DNA from: Labilithrix sp.
Lineage (GTDB): Bacteria; Myxococcota_A; Polyangia; Polyangiales; Polyangiaceae
Assembly: GCA_019637195.1 (NCBI GenBank)
Contig: JAHBWA010000014.1
Location: 38,590 to 102,589, forward strand
DNA length: 64,000 nt
Reading direction: 5' to 3'
Program-made: the position numbers and the translations under genes
The notes under the pieces: model-generated
What the model saw: only the letters and a program-made list of their open reading frames with translations
Databases searched by the model: none
Told to the model about the DNA's origin: nothing
Shown here: one piece after another, positions 43,840 through 52,767 of the stretch
How the letters are laid out: every line of letters starts with the position of its first letter
How positions within the stretch are numbered: position 1 is the stretch's first letter

Positions 43840-44287
43840 GGACCTCTCCTCCTCGTGACCGCAGCCAGCTTCGTGGAAGTCTAGCGTCCGGCTCGCGGGG
43901 ACCCCTCACGGTGTCCGCTGCGTGCCGGCTCGTCGCCCATCTTCACTGTGACAGGAAGACGATTGGTCACCACCCCAACGCGACGCGTGTGCCTTACCAC
44001 GTGGGTCCGTGCAGAATGCCGGAAATATGCGGAGATGCCCGTCTCAATATCGTTCGAGATGCGCCTCGCGAGACGTCACACATGCACCGCACGGCGCTCA
44101 TTGCGCACAGCGTTGCGCGTGACGCTTTGCGTCGACGCGTCCGGCGTCGGTCGCCACGTCGCTCCCGCCGGCCGTCCGCGTCGGTGCGCGCCGGCGTCGG
44201 TCGCCGCGTCGGTCCCGTCGGCCGTCGGCGTCACTGCGCGTCGGCGTCGGTCGCCGCGTCGGTCCCGTCGGCCGTCGGCCGTCGGCG
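43840..44287. other. Intergenic region containing low-GC control DNA and a repeat array
   Basis: 448 bp. From 43870 to 44100 the DNA is less GC-rich and should hold the promoter of the giant lipoprotein gene (minus strand; ribosome site GGAGGAGAGG next to the ATG). From 44137 it becomes a tandem repeat that runs into the 3' end of the next gene. A plus-strand frame across it has no codon bias and is not called. Confidence 0.5.
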
Positions 44288-44330
44288 TCACTGCGCGTCG
44301 GCGTCGGTCGCTGCGTCGCTCACGTCGGCG
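44137..44330. repeat. ~50-bp imperfect tandem repeat spanning the end of a lipoprotein gene
   Basis: About four units of 50-57 bp, each built on GCGTCGGCGTCGGTCGC and the words CGTCGGTCCCGTCGG and GTCGGCGTCACTGC. The two middle copies (44188-44293) are nearly identical apart from an extra GGCCGTC. The stop codon of the gene on the minus strand (44288-44290) falls inside the array, so further copies form its 3' untranslated region. Confidence 0.8.
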
Positions 44331-45475
44331 TCGGCGCCGGCGTCGACGGGCTCGGTCGTCGCGCCCGAGCAGCCCTCGACGACGCCCCGGCCGTCGAAGA
44401 TCTTCGCCGCGCTGGCGGCGAACGTCGCGGCGAGCCAGACGCTGTCCTGGCAGCTCCCTGGCGACTTGTCCGTCGAGCAGTAGTCGCCCTTGAAGACGAT
44501 CTTTCCCGCCGCGTCGCGGCCGCAGACGAGGCCGGCGTCGGACGCGAGGAAGGCGCAGAGCGACTTGTTGTTCAGATCGCGGATCCGCACGGCGTCGGCT
44601 TCTTCGAGCGTGATGAAGCCGCCGAGCGCGCCCGCCGTCGACCACTTCGAGCACAGCGTCCGGTCCTCGACGCACGAGGGGTCGAGCGCCGCCGCGTTGA
44701 ACGCGCCGATGCAGTTGCCGTCCGGCGAGAGCGTGACGTCCTCGATGCGCGCGTCGCGGATCGGCAGGATGATCGCGCTCGACAGCTGCTCCGAGAGGAA
44801 GATCGGGATGTTCACGTTCTGCCGATCGACGGTCTTGAACGTGTCGCCGGTGAACTCCACCTTCGCGGTGATCGGCGCGACCTTGGTGCCGCCGATCTCG
44901 AAGCTGGCGAAGCAGAAGCCCTGGCCGAACGGGTCGGCGGCCGGCGGAGCGCCGCCGGTGATGATCGTCCCGGCCGTCTTGTCGACGCGGAGGATCCACG
45001 TGAAGAGCCCCTGGCCGCCCTCGGCGCACGCGGGCTCGGCGAGGTCGATGCCGCTGTTGACGACCGTGTTCTGGATGAACGGGCTCGCGAGGGCGGCGGG
45101 GGCGGCGATGTTGAGGCGGCGGATGCGGAGGTCGAGGACCTCCTTGCCCGCGTTGTCGCCGAGGGGCATGCAGGTCGACGTCGATCCGCAGCGCGCCTCG
45201 TCGATCGCGCAGCCGGGCGCGGGCGTGCAGATCTGCTCGGAGTCGTCGCAGTCCGCCTTGGGGAGCTCGCCGGGCAACGCCTCGCAGGCGCCGCCGCCCC
45301 CGAGGACCTGACCGGGCTCGGTGCGGCGGTGCGGATCGTCCTCGCACGCGAGCACGACCGTCGCCACGGCGCCGCCGAGCCCCGCGAGGAGGACCACCGT
45401 GCCACCCGCTCTCCGTGGCCCGCTGCCGAGCCAGGACAGAGCTCTCGCCGGACCGAACGCGCGCCGCCTCGTCAT
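44288..45475 (-). CDS. Cys-rich lipoprotein with Asp/Ala repeat tail
   Basis: 395 residues from ATG 45475, with GGGGAGG about 8 nt upstream. A long hydrophobic N-terminus ends at a lipobox-like VVLACED. The mature protein has about 16 Cys, mostly as pairs (CDDSEQICTPAPGCAIDEARC, DPSCVEDRTLC, SCQDSVW), and beta-rich segments (LFTWILRVDKTAGTIITGGAPP). The C-terminus is an Asp/Ala/Thr repeat (VDAGADADVSDAATDADAQ) encoded by the 50-bp tandem array. No enzymatic motif is seen. The gene is 14 bp after the PfkB gene. Confidence 0.75.
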   Translation of the reverse strand: MTRRRAFGPARALSWLGSGPRRAGGTVVLLAGLGGAVATVVLACEDDPHRRTEPGQVLGGGGACEALPGELPKADCDDSEQICTPAPGCAIDEARCGSTSTCMPLGDNAGKEVLDLRIRRLNIAAPAALASPFIQNTVVNSGIDLAEPACAEGGQGLFTWILRVDKTAGTIITGGAPPAADPFGQGFCFASFEIGGTKVAPITAKVEFTGDTFKTVDRQNVNIPIFLSEQLSSAIILPIRDARIEDVTLSPDGNCIGAFNAAALDPSCVEDRTLCSKWSTAGALGGFITLEEADAVRIRDLNNKSLCAFLASDAGLVCGRDAAGKIVFKGDYCSTDKSPGSCQDSVWLAATFAASAAKIFDGRGVVEGCSGATTEPVDAGADADVSDAATDADAQ

Positions 45476-45489
45476 GTGTCGACCTCCCC

Positions 45490-46422
45490 TCACTCGGGCA
45501 GCGTCACCGGCCCGCCCGTCTCCACGAGCGCCATGAACTGCTGCATCCGCTCGTCGAGATCCTTCGCGCCGACGTCGAGCAGGCGCTTCGGGCCGATACC
45601 CTCGACGCAGAACGAGCCGAGCGCCGAGCCGAAGTAGATCGCCTTGCGGATGGTCTGGTGATCGACCGCGCCCGCGCGCGCGATGTAGCCGATGAGGCCG
45701 CCGGCGAACGAGTCGCCCGCGCCGGTCGGATCGACGACCTCCTCGAGCGGATAGCCGGGCGCGAAGAAGACGCCGGCGTCGTCGAAGTAGAGCGCGCCGT
45801 GCTCGCCGCGCTTGATGATGAGGCGCGACGGGCCCCGCTTGCGGATGTCGGCCGCGGCCTTCACGAGGTTGTGGATCCCCGTGAGGTCGCGGGCCTCCTC
45901 GTCGTTGATGACGAGCAGGTCGACCTGCTTGAGGACGTCGCCGAGGAGCTTCGGCTCGCCGGTGATCCAGAAGTTCATGGTGTCCGCGATCACGAGCTTC
46001 GGCTTCTCGACCTGGGCGAGGACCTCGAGCTGGAGCGCCGGGTGGATGTTGCCGAGGAGCACGAACGGTGTCGCGCGGAACTCCGCCGGGATCTTCGGGC
46101 GGAAGTCGGCGAACACGTTGAGCTGGGTGTCGAGCGTGGTGCGGCTGGAGAGGTCGGGCGAGTAGCGCCCGCGCCAGCGGAACGTCTTGCCGTCGGCGTG
46201 CTCGACGCCGGCGGTGTCGACGCCGCGCTTCTTCAGGTCGTCGAGGACCGCGCCGGGGAAGTCGTTGCCGACGACGCCGACGAGGCGCACCGGCGCGAGC
46301 AGCGACGCGGTGATCGACGAGTAGGTCGCGGCGCCTCCGAGGACGTCGAGGAAGGTACCGGAGGGCATCTCGAGGTCGTCGAACGCGAGGGATCCGACGA
46401 TGAGGGCGGGGCTCTTCTGCAT
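45490..46422 (-). CDS. PfkB-family carbohydrate/nucleoside kinase
   Basis: 310 residues. The PfkB signature is complete: N-terminal GGAATYSSITASLL, lid region DTMNFWITGEPKLLGDVL, and the catalytic loop DPTGAGDSFAGGLIGYIA with base Asp. Similarity to ribokinase/adenosine kinase suggests a sugar or nucleoside substrate. It follows the MTA phosphorylase gene, which releases 5-methylthioribose-1-phosphate and adenine, so purine or methylthioribose salvage is an attractive but unproven role. Confidence 0.88.
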   Translation of the reverse strand: MQKSPALIVGSLAFDDLEMPSGTFLDVLGGAATYSSITASLLAPVRLVGVVGNDFPGAVLDDLKKRGVDTAGVEHADGKTFRWRGRYSPDLSSRTTLDTQLNVFADFRPKIPAEFRATPFVLLGNIHPALQLEVLAQVEKPKLVIADTMNFWITGEPKLLGDVLKQVDLLVINDEEARDLTGIHNLVKAAADIRKRGPSRLIIKRGEHGALYFDDAGVFFAPGYPLEEVVDPTGAGDSFAGGLIGYIARAGAVDHQTIRKAIYFGSALGSFCVEGIGPKRLLDVGAKDLDERMQQFMALVETGGPVTLPE

Positions 46423-46523
46423 GGCGTGCGCAGCCTAGCCCAAAGCGCCGCGGATGACGCCATGCGAATCGCATGAGCGCGCCGGGTGAGGGTCCCGGCG
46501 CGCCGCGGCCAGACGCGGCGGTG

Positions 46524-47384
46524 CTACGCGGGGAGGTCGAGCAGCCAGCCGAGCCGCGCGCGCGCGTCGGGCGTCACCGCGCCCGGGCTCGTCATGACCG
46601 CGCCCTTCAGCGCCTGGTGCGCGACGCTCGTCGTAGGGTCCGGCAGGCGCCCCGACAGCTCGACGAGCGCCTTCTTCGCGAACGAGACGTTCTGCTTCAT
46701 CGTCGCGATCACCTGATCGACCGTCACGGCGTCGTGGGCGTCGTGCCAGCAGTCGTAGTCGGTCGCGAGCGCGAGCGTGGCGAAGGGGAGCTCCGCCTCG
46801 CGGGCGAGCTTCGCCTCGGGCATCGACGTCATCCCGATCACCGAGACGCCCCAGCTCCGGTAGACGCGGCTCTCGGCGCGCGTCGAGAACTGCGGGCCCT
46901 CCATGCAGACGTAGGTCCCGCCGCGGTGGACGCGCGCGCCGGTGCGGTCGCACGCGTCGGCGAGGGCCGCGCCGAGCCGCTTGCACGTCGGATCGGCGAA
47001 CGGCACGTGGGCGGCGATGCCGTCGTCGAAGTACGTCGTCACGCGCGTCTTCGTGAGGTCGATGAACTGATCGGGGACGACGAGGTGCCCGGGCGCGATC
47101 TCCTCTTTCATGGAGCCGACCGCGCTGACGCTCACGAGGTGGGTCGCGCCGGCCTTCTTGAGCGCGCAGACGTTCGCGCGGTAGTTGATGGCGTGCGGCG
47201 GCACGCGGTGACCTCGCCCGTGGCGCGGCAGGAAGAGGAGGGTGGTGCCGTCGTCGAGCGTGCCCTTCACGAGGACGTCGCTCGGTCGACCGAACGGCGT
47301 GTCGACGTCGACCTCCGTGACGCCGGTGAGACCTTCCATCTCGTAGAGGCCGCTGCCTCCGAGGACGCCGAGGGTGTAGCTCAT
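46524..47384 (-). CDS. mtnP: S-methyl-5'-thioadenosine phosphorylase
   Basis: 286 residues from ATG 47384. Family motifs are LGVLGGSGLYEMEG, RHGRGHRVPPHAINYRAN, VSAVGSMKEEIAPGHLVVPDQFID, YVCMEGPQFSTRAES and GMTSMPEAKLAREAELPFA (the last two bind the purine and sugar). The enzyme cleaves MTA, the by-product of polyamine and homoserine-lactone synthesis, in methionine salvage. It lies 60 bp after the propeller lipoprotein and 101 bp before the PfkB gene. Confidence 0.9.
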   Translation of the reverse strand: MSYTLGVLGGSGLYEMEGLTGVTEVDVDTPFGRPSDVLVKGTLDDGTTLLFLPRHGRGHRVPPHAINYRANVCALKKAGATHLVSVSAVGSMKEEIAPGHLVVPDQFIDLTKTRVTTYFDDGIAAHVPFADPTCKRLGAALADACDRTGARVHRGGTYVCMEGPQFSTRAESRVYRSWGVSVIGMTSMPEAKLAREAELPFATLALATDYDCWHDAHDAVTVDQVIATMKQNVSFAKKALVELSGRLPDPTTSVAHQALKGAVMTSPGAVTPDARARLGWLLDLPA

Positions 47385-47444
47385 GGCCAAGGCCATAGCG
47401 GGGATCCCCGAGCACGCCAAGCGCTGGTGCCGCGCCGGCGCGCG

Positions 47445-48641
47445 TCAGGGCTTCGCGATCTTGCGGAGCTCGCCGTCCGCGGAGCCGCGCGTCGAGCCGA
47501 ACACGAGGTAGTAGACCGCGGCGTCGTCGACCGCGATCGCGCCGGGCGCCGAGAGGCCCTCCGCGAGGACCACGGGATCTCCGCTGCAACCGGCCTTCGG
47601 GCAAGCGAGGAGCTCGCCGTTCTTCGCGCTGCTGGTGCCGTCGAACGTGCCCTCGTTCGTCCAGTAGAGCGTGGTGGCGTCGACCGCGACCCCGAGCGAG
47701 TTCACGTTGTTCGTCCCGTAGCTCACCTTCGGCGCGGCGGGGTTCGCCTTGAGCGCGCTGTAGACGAACCCCTTGGGGCTCTCGTACTCGCCGTACGCCC
47801 AGTAGACCCGCTCGTCGTCGACGGCGACGAAGCCGAGCGCGCCCCCGTAGCTGAGCGGCCCCACGGTCTCTTGCGAGCCGCCGTCGAGCTGAACACGCCG
47901 GAGGTCGTCGGCGTTGGCCTGGAAATACACGTGGGTGCCGTCGACGGCGACGCTGAACGGCTTGTTGCCCGCGCCGACGTCGGTCCGCATCGAGCCGTCG
48001 GGCTTCACCCGGACGACGACGCCGTTGTTGTTCTCGGCGAAATAGAGAAACCCATTCGAGTACCGGACGTTCGCAGCCCAGTCGGCGGTCGTCACGAGGT
48101 GGACGTCCGAGCACGCCGGCAAGGAGCAGCCCCAGACGCCGCCCCAGTAGCCGTCTCCGCCGTCGCCCGCGAACTCGAGGTTCGACCAAAAGAGGTTCTG
48201 CCCGTCGAGCGTGACGCCGCGCGCTTCGTCGTGGCCGCTGACGAGCACGTCGGTCTTGCTCCCGTCCTTCGCGACGCGGAGCACGGCGCCGTTGCCGCGC
48301 GCGGTGACGTAGACGTTGGCGCCGTCGAGGGTGAGGTCGACCGGGTTCTCGAGCCCGCCCGCGAGGAGCACGCTCTCGCACTTGCCTGCGTTGCAGGCGC
48401 CGCCGAGGCAGTCGTGTCCGCAGCGGCCGCAGTTCTTCGGGTCCGTCTGGAGCTTCGACTCGTCGCAGGTGGTCGGTCCGCCGTCGCCGGGGGAGCTCCC
48501 GTCGGCGCCGGCGTCGCCCGCCGCCCCGTCCGGATCTCCCTGACCGGCGGTCTCGTCGAAGGTGAGGTCGGGCACCCCGATGAGGCCCGCGCAGCCCGTG
48601 AGGATCCCGAGCGAAAACAAGACGACGTGCGCGCGCTTCAT
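47445..48641 (-). CDS. Beta-propeller lipoprotein with Cys-rich stalk
   Basis: 398 residues. The lipobox is ILTGC (C16). An Asp/Gly/Ala linker precedes a Cys module of the form TDPKNCGRCGHDCLGGACNAGKC, common in myxobacterial surface proteins. A six- or seven-bladed propeller follows with blades such as GVTLDGQNLFWSNLEF, SVAVDGTHVYFQAN, FVAVDDERVYWAYGEYE and GVAVDATTLYWTNEGT. It probably presents a binding surface outside the cell. Its ATG overlaps the stop of the TPR-like gene by one base (TGATG). Confidence 0.8.
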   Translation of the reverse strand: MKRAHVVLFSLGILTGCAGLIGVPDLTFDETAGQGDPDGAAGDAGADGSSPGDGGPTTCDESKLQTDPKNCGRCGHDCLGGACNAGKCESVLLAGGLENPVDLTLDGANVYVTARGNGAVLRVAKDGSKTDVLVSGHDEARGVTLDGQNLFWSNLEFAGDGGDGYWGGVWGCSLPACSDVHLVTTADWAANVRYSNGFLYFAENNNGVVVRVKPDGSMRTDVGAGNKPFSVAVDGTHVYFQANADDLRRVQLDGGSQETVGPLSYGGALGFVAVDDERVYWAYGEYESPKGFVYSALKANPAAPKVSYGTNNVNSLGVAVDATTLYWTNEGTFDGTSSAKNGELLACPKAGCSGDPVVLAEGLSAPGAIAVDDAAVYYLVFGSTRGSADGELRKIAKP

Positions 48642-49645
48642 CAGAACACCCCCAGGACGGTGACGCCGGCGCCCGTCGGCCCGGCGTTCGGAGCGACGCG
48701 GACGCGCGCCGCCTTCGCCGCGCGCTCACCTTCGCTCGGCGCGGTGAAGACGAGCGCGGCGCCGGCGGCGAGGCCCACGCCGCCGGCGACGAAGGCGATC
48801 GTCGAGACGAGGCCGAGCGTCCTCGCGCTCTCGCTGGCGTCGACGGCGTCGCGGCTCGCGCACGGCCCGTCGTTCGGGCACGTGGCCTTGGCGTCGCTGC
48901 TCTTGCCCATCGCCATGAGCCCGGTCACCGCGCCCGCGGCGAGGCCGGCCACGCCGACACCTCCGAGGATGAAGCCGAGCGTGCGCTGCCCGCTGCCGTC
49001 GTCGTCGCGCTTCGCGGGCGAGGCGAGGGCCGGCTCCGGCGTCGGGGCGGGCTCGGCGGCGACCGGCTCGGGCTCGGCCTCGAGCTTGGGGATCGAGACC
49101 TCGACGGTCTCGCCGTCCTTCGACACCGTCGTCGAAGTCGAGAACGGCTTGTGTCCGGGCGCGCTCGCCTCGACGGTGTGCGCGCCGACGTCGACCGGGA
49201 TCGGCACGCCGAACGACGCCTCCGAGACGGTCGTGCCGTCGCGCGAGACCTCGAGCTTCGCCGCGTTGTCCTTGTCGACCTTGATGGTGAGCCGCGCGAG
49301 CTTCGGCTCGAGCGCGTTCGCCCGCTGCGACGCGAGCTTCTCCCAGTCCTTTCGACCGAGCGCCTGCGCGGCGCTCGCCGCTTCCTTGTAGGTGGCCCAG
49401 GCGCTCGCCGTCTGCTTGTTCTTCTCGTAGCAGTCGCCGAGGTGGATCAGCGTGCCTGCGCCGCGGTCGAGCCGGTTCGACTCCGCGAACTTCGGGCACG
49501 CCTCGGCGTACTTCTTCTGCGCGGCGAGCTTCTTCGCCTCGCCGAAGAGCGCCTCGGCGGCCGCCTCGTCTCCACCCGCGCGCGCGTGTCCGGCGGCGGT
49601 CACCACCACGCAAGCGAGCGCTCCCGCGACCCAGGTCCGACCCAT
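48641..49645 (-). CDS. Secreted TPR / PEGA-like protein with two C-terminal TM helices
   Basis: 334 residues from ATG 49645 (ATG 49654 is possible). A Sec signal peptide (VAGALACVVVTAAGHARA) is followed by TPR-like helices (ALFGEAKKLAAQKKYAEACPKFAESNRLDRGAGTLIHLGDCYEKN). A PEGA-like beta domain comes next (LEVSRDGTTVSEASFGVPIPVDVGAHTVEASAPG), then a Glu/Pro linker. Two hydrophobic helices (ILGGVGVAGLAAGAVTGLM and VSTIAFVAGGVGLAAGAALVF) end the chain. The gene follows the kinase by about 25 bp. It is probably an envelope output of the kinase operon. Confidence 0.78.
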   Translation of the reverse strand: MGRTWVAGALACVVVTAAGHARAGGDEAAAEALFGEAKKLAAQKKYAEACPKFAESNRLDRGAGTLIHLGDCYEKNKQTASAWATYKEAASAAQALGRKDWEKLASQRANALEPKLARLTIKVDKDNAAKLEVSRDGTTVSEASFGVPIPVDVGAHTVEASAPGHKPFSTSTTVSKDGETVEVSIPKLEAEPEPVAAEPAPTPEPALASPAKRDDDGSGQRTLGFILGGVGVAGLAAGAVTGLMAMGKSSDAKATCPNDGPCASRDAVDASESARTLGLVSTIAFVAGGVGLAAGAALVFTAPSEGERAAKAARVRVAPNAGPTGAGVTVLGVF

Positions 49646-49670
49646 GGCTGCCATCCTAACCCGAGGCTGG

Positions 49671-51110
49671 TCAGCGGCGCCCGATGTTGCTGAGGTCGTC
49701 AGCCTTGGCGGGGCTCGCCGGCTTAGCGCCTTGGGGGCGGGCGGTCGGCGGCGCCGCCGGCTTCCGCTCCGCCGGCAGCGCGCTCGGCGCCGGCGGGTCG
49801 GGCCCGTCCGGAGGCGGCGCGGTCGCGACCGAGGCCGACGGGACGGGCGGGAGGTCTTTCCGCCCGGGCGGCAGCGGCAGGCTCCCGTCGCCGGTCGCGA
49901 CGACCGGCGGCCGCGCGTCCTTGGGCGTCCGCTTCGCGAGGTAGATCGCGCCACCGGCGGCGGTCGAGGTGAGCACGAGGCCGCCGACGACGAGCCCTGC
50001 GACGAGCCCCGCGCGCGAGCGCGGCGCGGGCGGCGCCAGGTGGGGCGCCGGTCCGACGAGTGAGTGCGTCTCGCCCCACGCCACGGACGTCCCGCCGTGG
50101 ACGTTCACCCGCGACGACGGCGACGGGACGGGCGCCGTCGTCGCCGCCGGGGGCAGCGCGTTCGAGCTCGGCGCGGGGGGGAGCCCGCGGTTCGAGGCGA
50201 CGGCGCGCACGCGCTCGGTGATGGTCGCCTGCACGCCCTGGGCGAACGGCTCGAGCGCCTGCACGAGCTCGACGACGCTCTGGAACCGGTGCTCGGGTTG
50301 CTTCTGGAGGCAGCGCGCGACGATCGCCTCGAGGCCCTCGGGGCAATCCGGGCGGAGCGTGCGCACGGGCGGCTCCCGCTCGGTCACGACCACGAGGACG
50401 AGCTCCGTCACCGTCTCCGCGTAGAAGGGGAGGCGCTTGGTGAGAAGCTCGTACAGGATGACGCCGAGCGCCCAGATGTCCGTCCGCGTGTCGACGTTGC
50501 GCGACGAGCGGAGCTGCTCCGGCGACATGTAGCTCGGCGAGCCGATGACCTCGGTGGTGCGCGTCAGCTGCATCTCGTGCGGACCGCCGTGCGCCTCGAT
50601 CTTCGAGATGCCGAAGTCGAGCACCTTGACGAGGGGGCGGCCGTGGACCGCCCTCGTCAAGAACAGGTTCTTCGGCTTGAGATCGCGGTGGACGATCCCC
50701 GCCGCGTGCGCCTCGGCGATCGCCTCGCACGCCTGCATCACGTAGTCGACGGCGTCGGCGATGGGCAGCGGCGGCCCCTGATCGACGACGTCGCCGAGGT
50801 CCTGCCCCTCGAGGCGCTCCATCACGATGTACGGGCGGCCGTCGTCGAGGTTGCCGACGTCGAACACGCGCGCGACGTGCTCGCTTCGCAGGCTCACCGC
50901 GGCGCGGGCCTCGCGCATGAAGCGGCCGACGACGTCGGTGTGCTCGAGCGCGCTCGAGCGGAGGAGCTTGATGGCGACGTTCGTCGCGAGCGCTTCGTGC
51001 CGCGCGGCGAGCACGACCCCCATCCCGCCCTCGCCGATGACGCGCTCGATGCGGTATTTGCCCGCGAGCAGCTCGCCCGGCGTGAAGTTTCGTTGCGTCG
51101 TGTCGTTCAT
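49671..51110 (-). CDS. Hanks-type Ser/Thr protein kinase with C-terminal transmembrane helix
   Basis: 479 residues. The kinase domain (residues ~18-290) is intact: IGEGGMGVV (P-loop), VAIKLL (Lys), HRDLKPKN (catalytic loop), DFGIS (Mg) and GSPSYMSPEQL (activation segment). A Ser/Pro-rich linker leads to one helix (AGLVAGLVVGGLVLTSTAAGGAIYLA, ~367-392) and a Pro/Ala tail of about 85 residues in the periplasm. It probably senses an envelope signal and phosphorylates cytosolic targets. It heads the operon with the TPR/PEGA and propeller proteins. Confidence 0.9.
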   Translation of the reverse strand: MNDTTQRNFTPGELLAGKYRIERVIGEGGMGVVLAARHEALATNVAIKLLRSSALEHTDVVGRFMREARAAVSLRSEHVARVFDVGNLDDGRPYIVMERLEGQDLGDVVDQGPPLPIADAVDYVMQACEAIAEAHAAGIVHRDLKPKNLFLTRAVHGRPLVKVLDFGISKIEAHGGPHEMQLTRTTEVIGSPSYMSPEQLRSSRNVDTRTDIWALGVILYELLTKRLPFYAETVTELVLVVVTEREPPVRTLRPDCPEGLEAIVARCLQKQPEHRFQSVVELVQALEPFAQGVQATITERVRAVASNRGLPPAPSSNALPPAATTAPVPSPSSRVNVHGGTSVAWGETHSLVGPAPHLAPPAPRSRAGLVAGLVVGGLVLTSTAAGGAIYLAKRTPKDARPPVVATGDGSLPLPPGRKDLPPVPSASVATAPPPDGPDPPAPSALPAERKPAAPPTARPQGAKPASPAKADDLSNIGRR

Positions 51111-51218
51111 GCGCGCTCCGCGTCCGAGCCCAGGCGCGAGGAGGCCGGGACGCTCATCGCTTGGAGATTACCCAGCCGTCCCGGGGGCGTCGAGCTGGTA
51201 AGCTCGCGGGCGATCGCG

Positions 51219-52151
51219 ATGCGCCCGGAGCTCTTTCGCCTCTTCGACGTGGGGTTCCCCTCGTACTTCGTCCTCCTCCTCTCGGGGTTCCTCTTCGCGA
51301 CCGCGCTCGGGGTCTTGTGGGCTCGGCGGATCGGGCTGAACCCCGACGTGATCGTCGATCTCGGCCTCGCGATGCTGCTCGCCGGCGTCGCGGGCTCGCG
51401 CATTCTGCACGTGATCGCGGACGGCCACTTCTGGGAGTACGTCCACATGTGCACCGATCCGTCGCTCGTCGACTGGCCGTTCGATAGGGCGGAGTGCGTC
51501 TCGGCGGCGTACGACGGCGTGTGGGACGCGGCCCGAGGCGTCTGCCACCCGAAGACGTCCGACTGCTTCGCGTGGGCGAAGTTCTGGGCGGGCGGGCTCA
51601 CGTATTACGGGGGCTTCATCGGGGCGACCGGCGCGGCGGTGTTCCTCCTCCGGCGCGATCGCTTCCCGTTCTGGAAGGCCGCCGACATGGCCGGCTTCGC
51701 GATCCCGATGGGCCTCGCGTTCGGCCGCATGGGGTGCCTCCTCGCGGGCTGCTGCTTCGGGTCGGTGACGTCGCTGCCGTGGGGGCTCTCGTTCCCTCCG
51801 CGGAGCCCGGCGAGCGACGCGCAGGCGAAGGAGCATTTGTTGCATTCTGCACGAATGTGGAGCCAGCCGGTACACCCGACGCAGGTCTACGAGTCGGCGG
51901 CGTCGCTCGCGGTCGCGTTCGTGTGCCTCTACGTCGTCCTCCCGCGCAAGCGCTACGACGGCCAGGTCTTCGCGGCCTCCCTCGTGCTCTACGCGCTCGC
52001 GCGCTTCGCCGTGGAGATCCTGCGCCGCGACGATCGCGGGGGCGCGATCGGGCTCTCGACGTCGCAGCTCATCGGGCTCGGGCTCGTCGCCGCGGCGGTG
52101 CTCATCCACCGCTTTCGCGGGCGCGCCGCGCCTCCAGCGGCCCGCGCCTGA
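51219..52151 (+). CDS. lgt: Prolipoprotein diacylglyceryl transferase
   Basis: 310 residues, seven membrane segments. The start is ATG 51219. Lgt motifs: LTYYGGFIGATG, GLAFGRMGCLLAGCCFG (the GRxGNFxN signature with Met-Gly-Cys in place of Gly-Asn) and HPTQVYES. The enzyme attaches diacylglyceryl to the lipobox Cys of lipoproteins. A Cys-containing loop of ~55 residues (CTDPSLVDWPFDRAECVSAAYDG) after the second helix is longer than in E. coli. It matches the abundance of lipoproteins in this window. Confidence 0.92.
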   Translation: MRPELFRLFDVGFPSYFVLLLSGFLFATALGVLWARRIGLNPDVIVDLGLAMLLAGVAGSRILHVIADGHFWEYVHMCTDPSLVDWPFDRAECVSAAYDGVWDAARGVCHPKTSDCFAWAKFWAGGLTYYGGFIGATGAAVFLLRRDRFPFWKAADMAGFAIPMGLAFGRMGCLLAGCCFGSVTSLPWGLSFPPRSPASDAQAKEHLLHSARMWSQPVHPTQVYESAASLAVAFVCLYVVLPRKRYDGQVFAASLVLYALARFAVEILRRDDRGGAIGLSTSQLIGLGLVAAAVLIHRFRGRAAPPAARA

Positions 52152-52428
52152 CGCACGTCCGCACGTCGCGCGGCGCGCCGCGCGTTCGTGAGCCGAGGCG
52201 TTTCGGAGCGCCTGAGGCAGATGCGAACATCCTTGCCGCGGCGGACTGTCGACGCATCCTGCGACCGCGCGCGGTCCCCTCGCGCGCGATCGGCCTGCGC
52301 CGCCCGAGGGCGGGCCGGCGAAGAGGCTGCCCGGGCGCGTGTTTGGGCGCAGGTCAGGCCGCGGGAACGCGCTTTGCTGCGCGGGGCTCATGTCGGTCTC
52401 TGCATTCCCGACGTGCGCAGGAGCTTCG

Positions 52429-52767
52429 ATGACGACGGCGACGGGCCTCACGTACTTTCTCTACGCCGGCAGGCTCTTCCACGACGCCGCGCTCCCGGCG
52501 CTCGCTGCCGAGCGGCGACGCCGCACCGAAGCGTCCGGCGAACCGCCGGCCTCGAGCCGCGACGCCGGCGCGCCGCCCCCCTCGCAGCCGCGCACCGAGG
52601 ACCCAGGTCCGGAGGGCCCCGAGGGCGAGCCGGTCGGCGAGGACGACGAAGCGCCCGGCGACGAGAGAAACGACGTCGAGCGCAAGCCGAGCCCGGGCCC
52701 CGGAATGCCGATGGTGCCGGAGCACGGCGCGCCCGACGCCAATCCGATCGATCCGCGCGTGTTCTGA
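52429..52767 (+). CDS. Small Pro/Glu-rich uncharacterised protein
   Basis: 112 residues from ATG 52429, chosen because AGGAG lies 6 nt upstream. A short ordered start (TGLTYFLYAGRLFHDAALPALAAERRRR) is followed by a disordered Pro/Glu/Gly/Asp tail ending DANPIDPRVF. No family is recognised. Codon bias is good but the tail is low-complexity, so it may be a poorly constrained gene. Confidence 0.5.
   Translation: MTTATGLTYFLYAGRLFHDAALPALAAERRRRTEASGEPPASSRDAGAPPPSQPRTEDPGPEGPEGEPVGEDDEAPGDERNDVERKPSPGPGMPMVPEHGAPDANPIDPRVF

Noticed and set aside
43830..44483. Plus-strand open frame across the 50-bp repeat array
   Set aside because: Weak codon bias, repeat-derived sequence, no ribosome site and overlap with the true lipoprotein gene.
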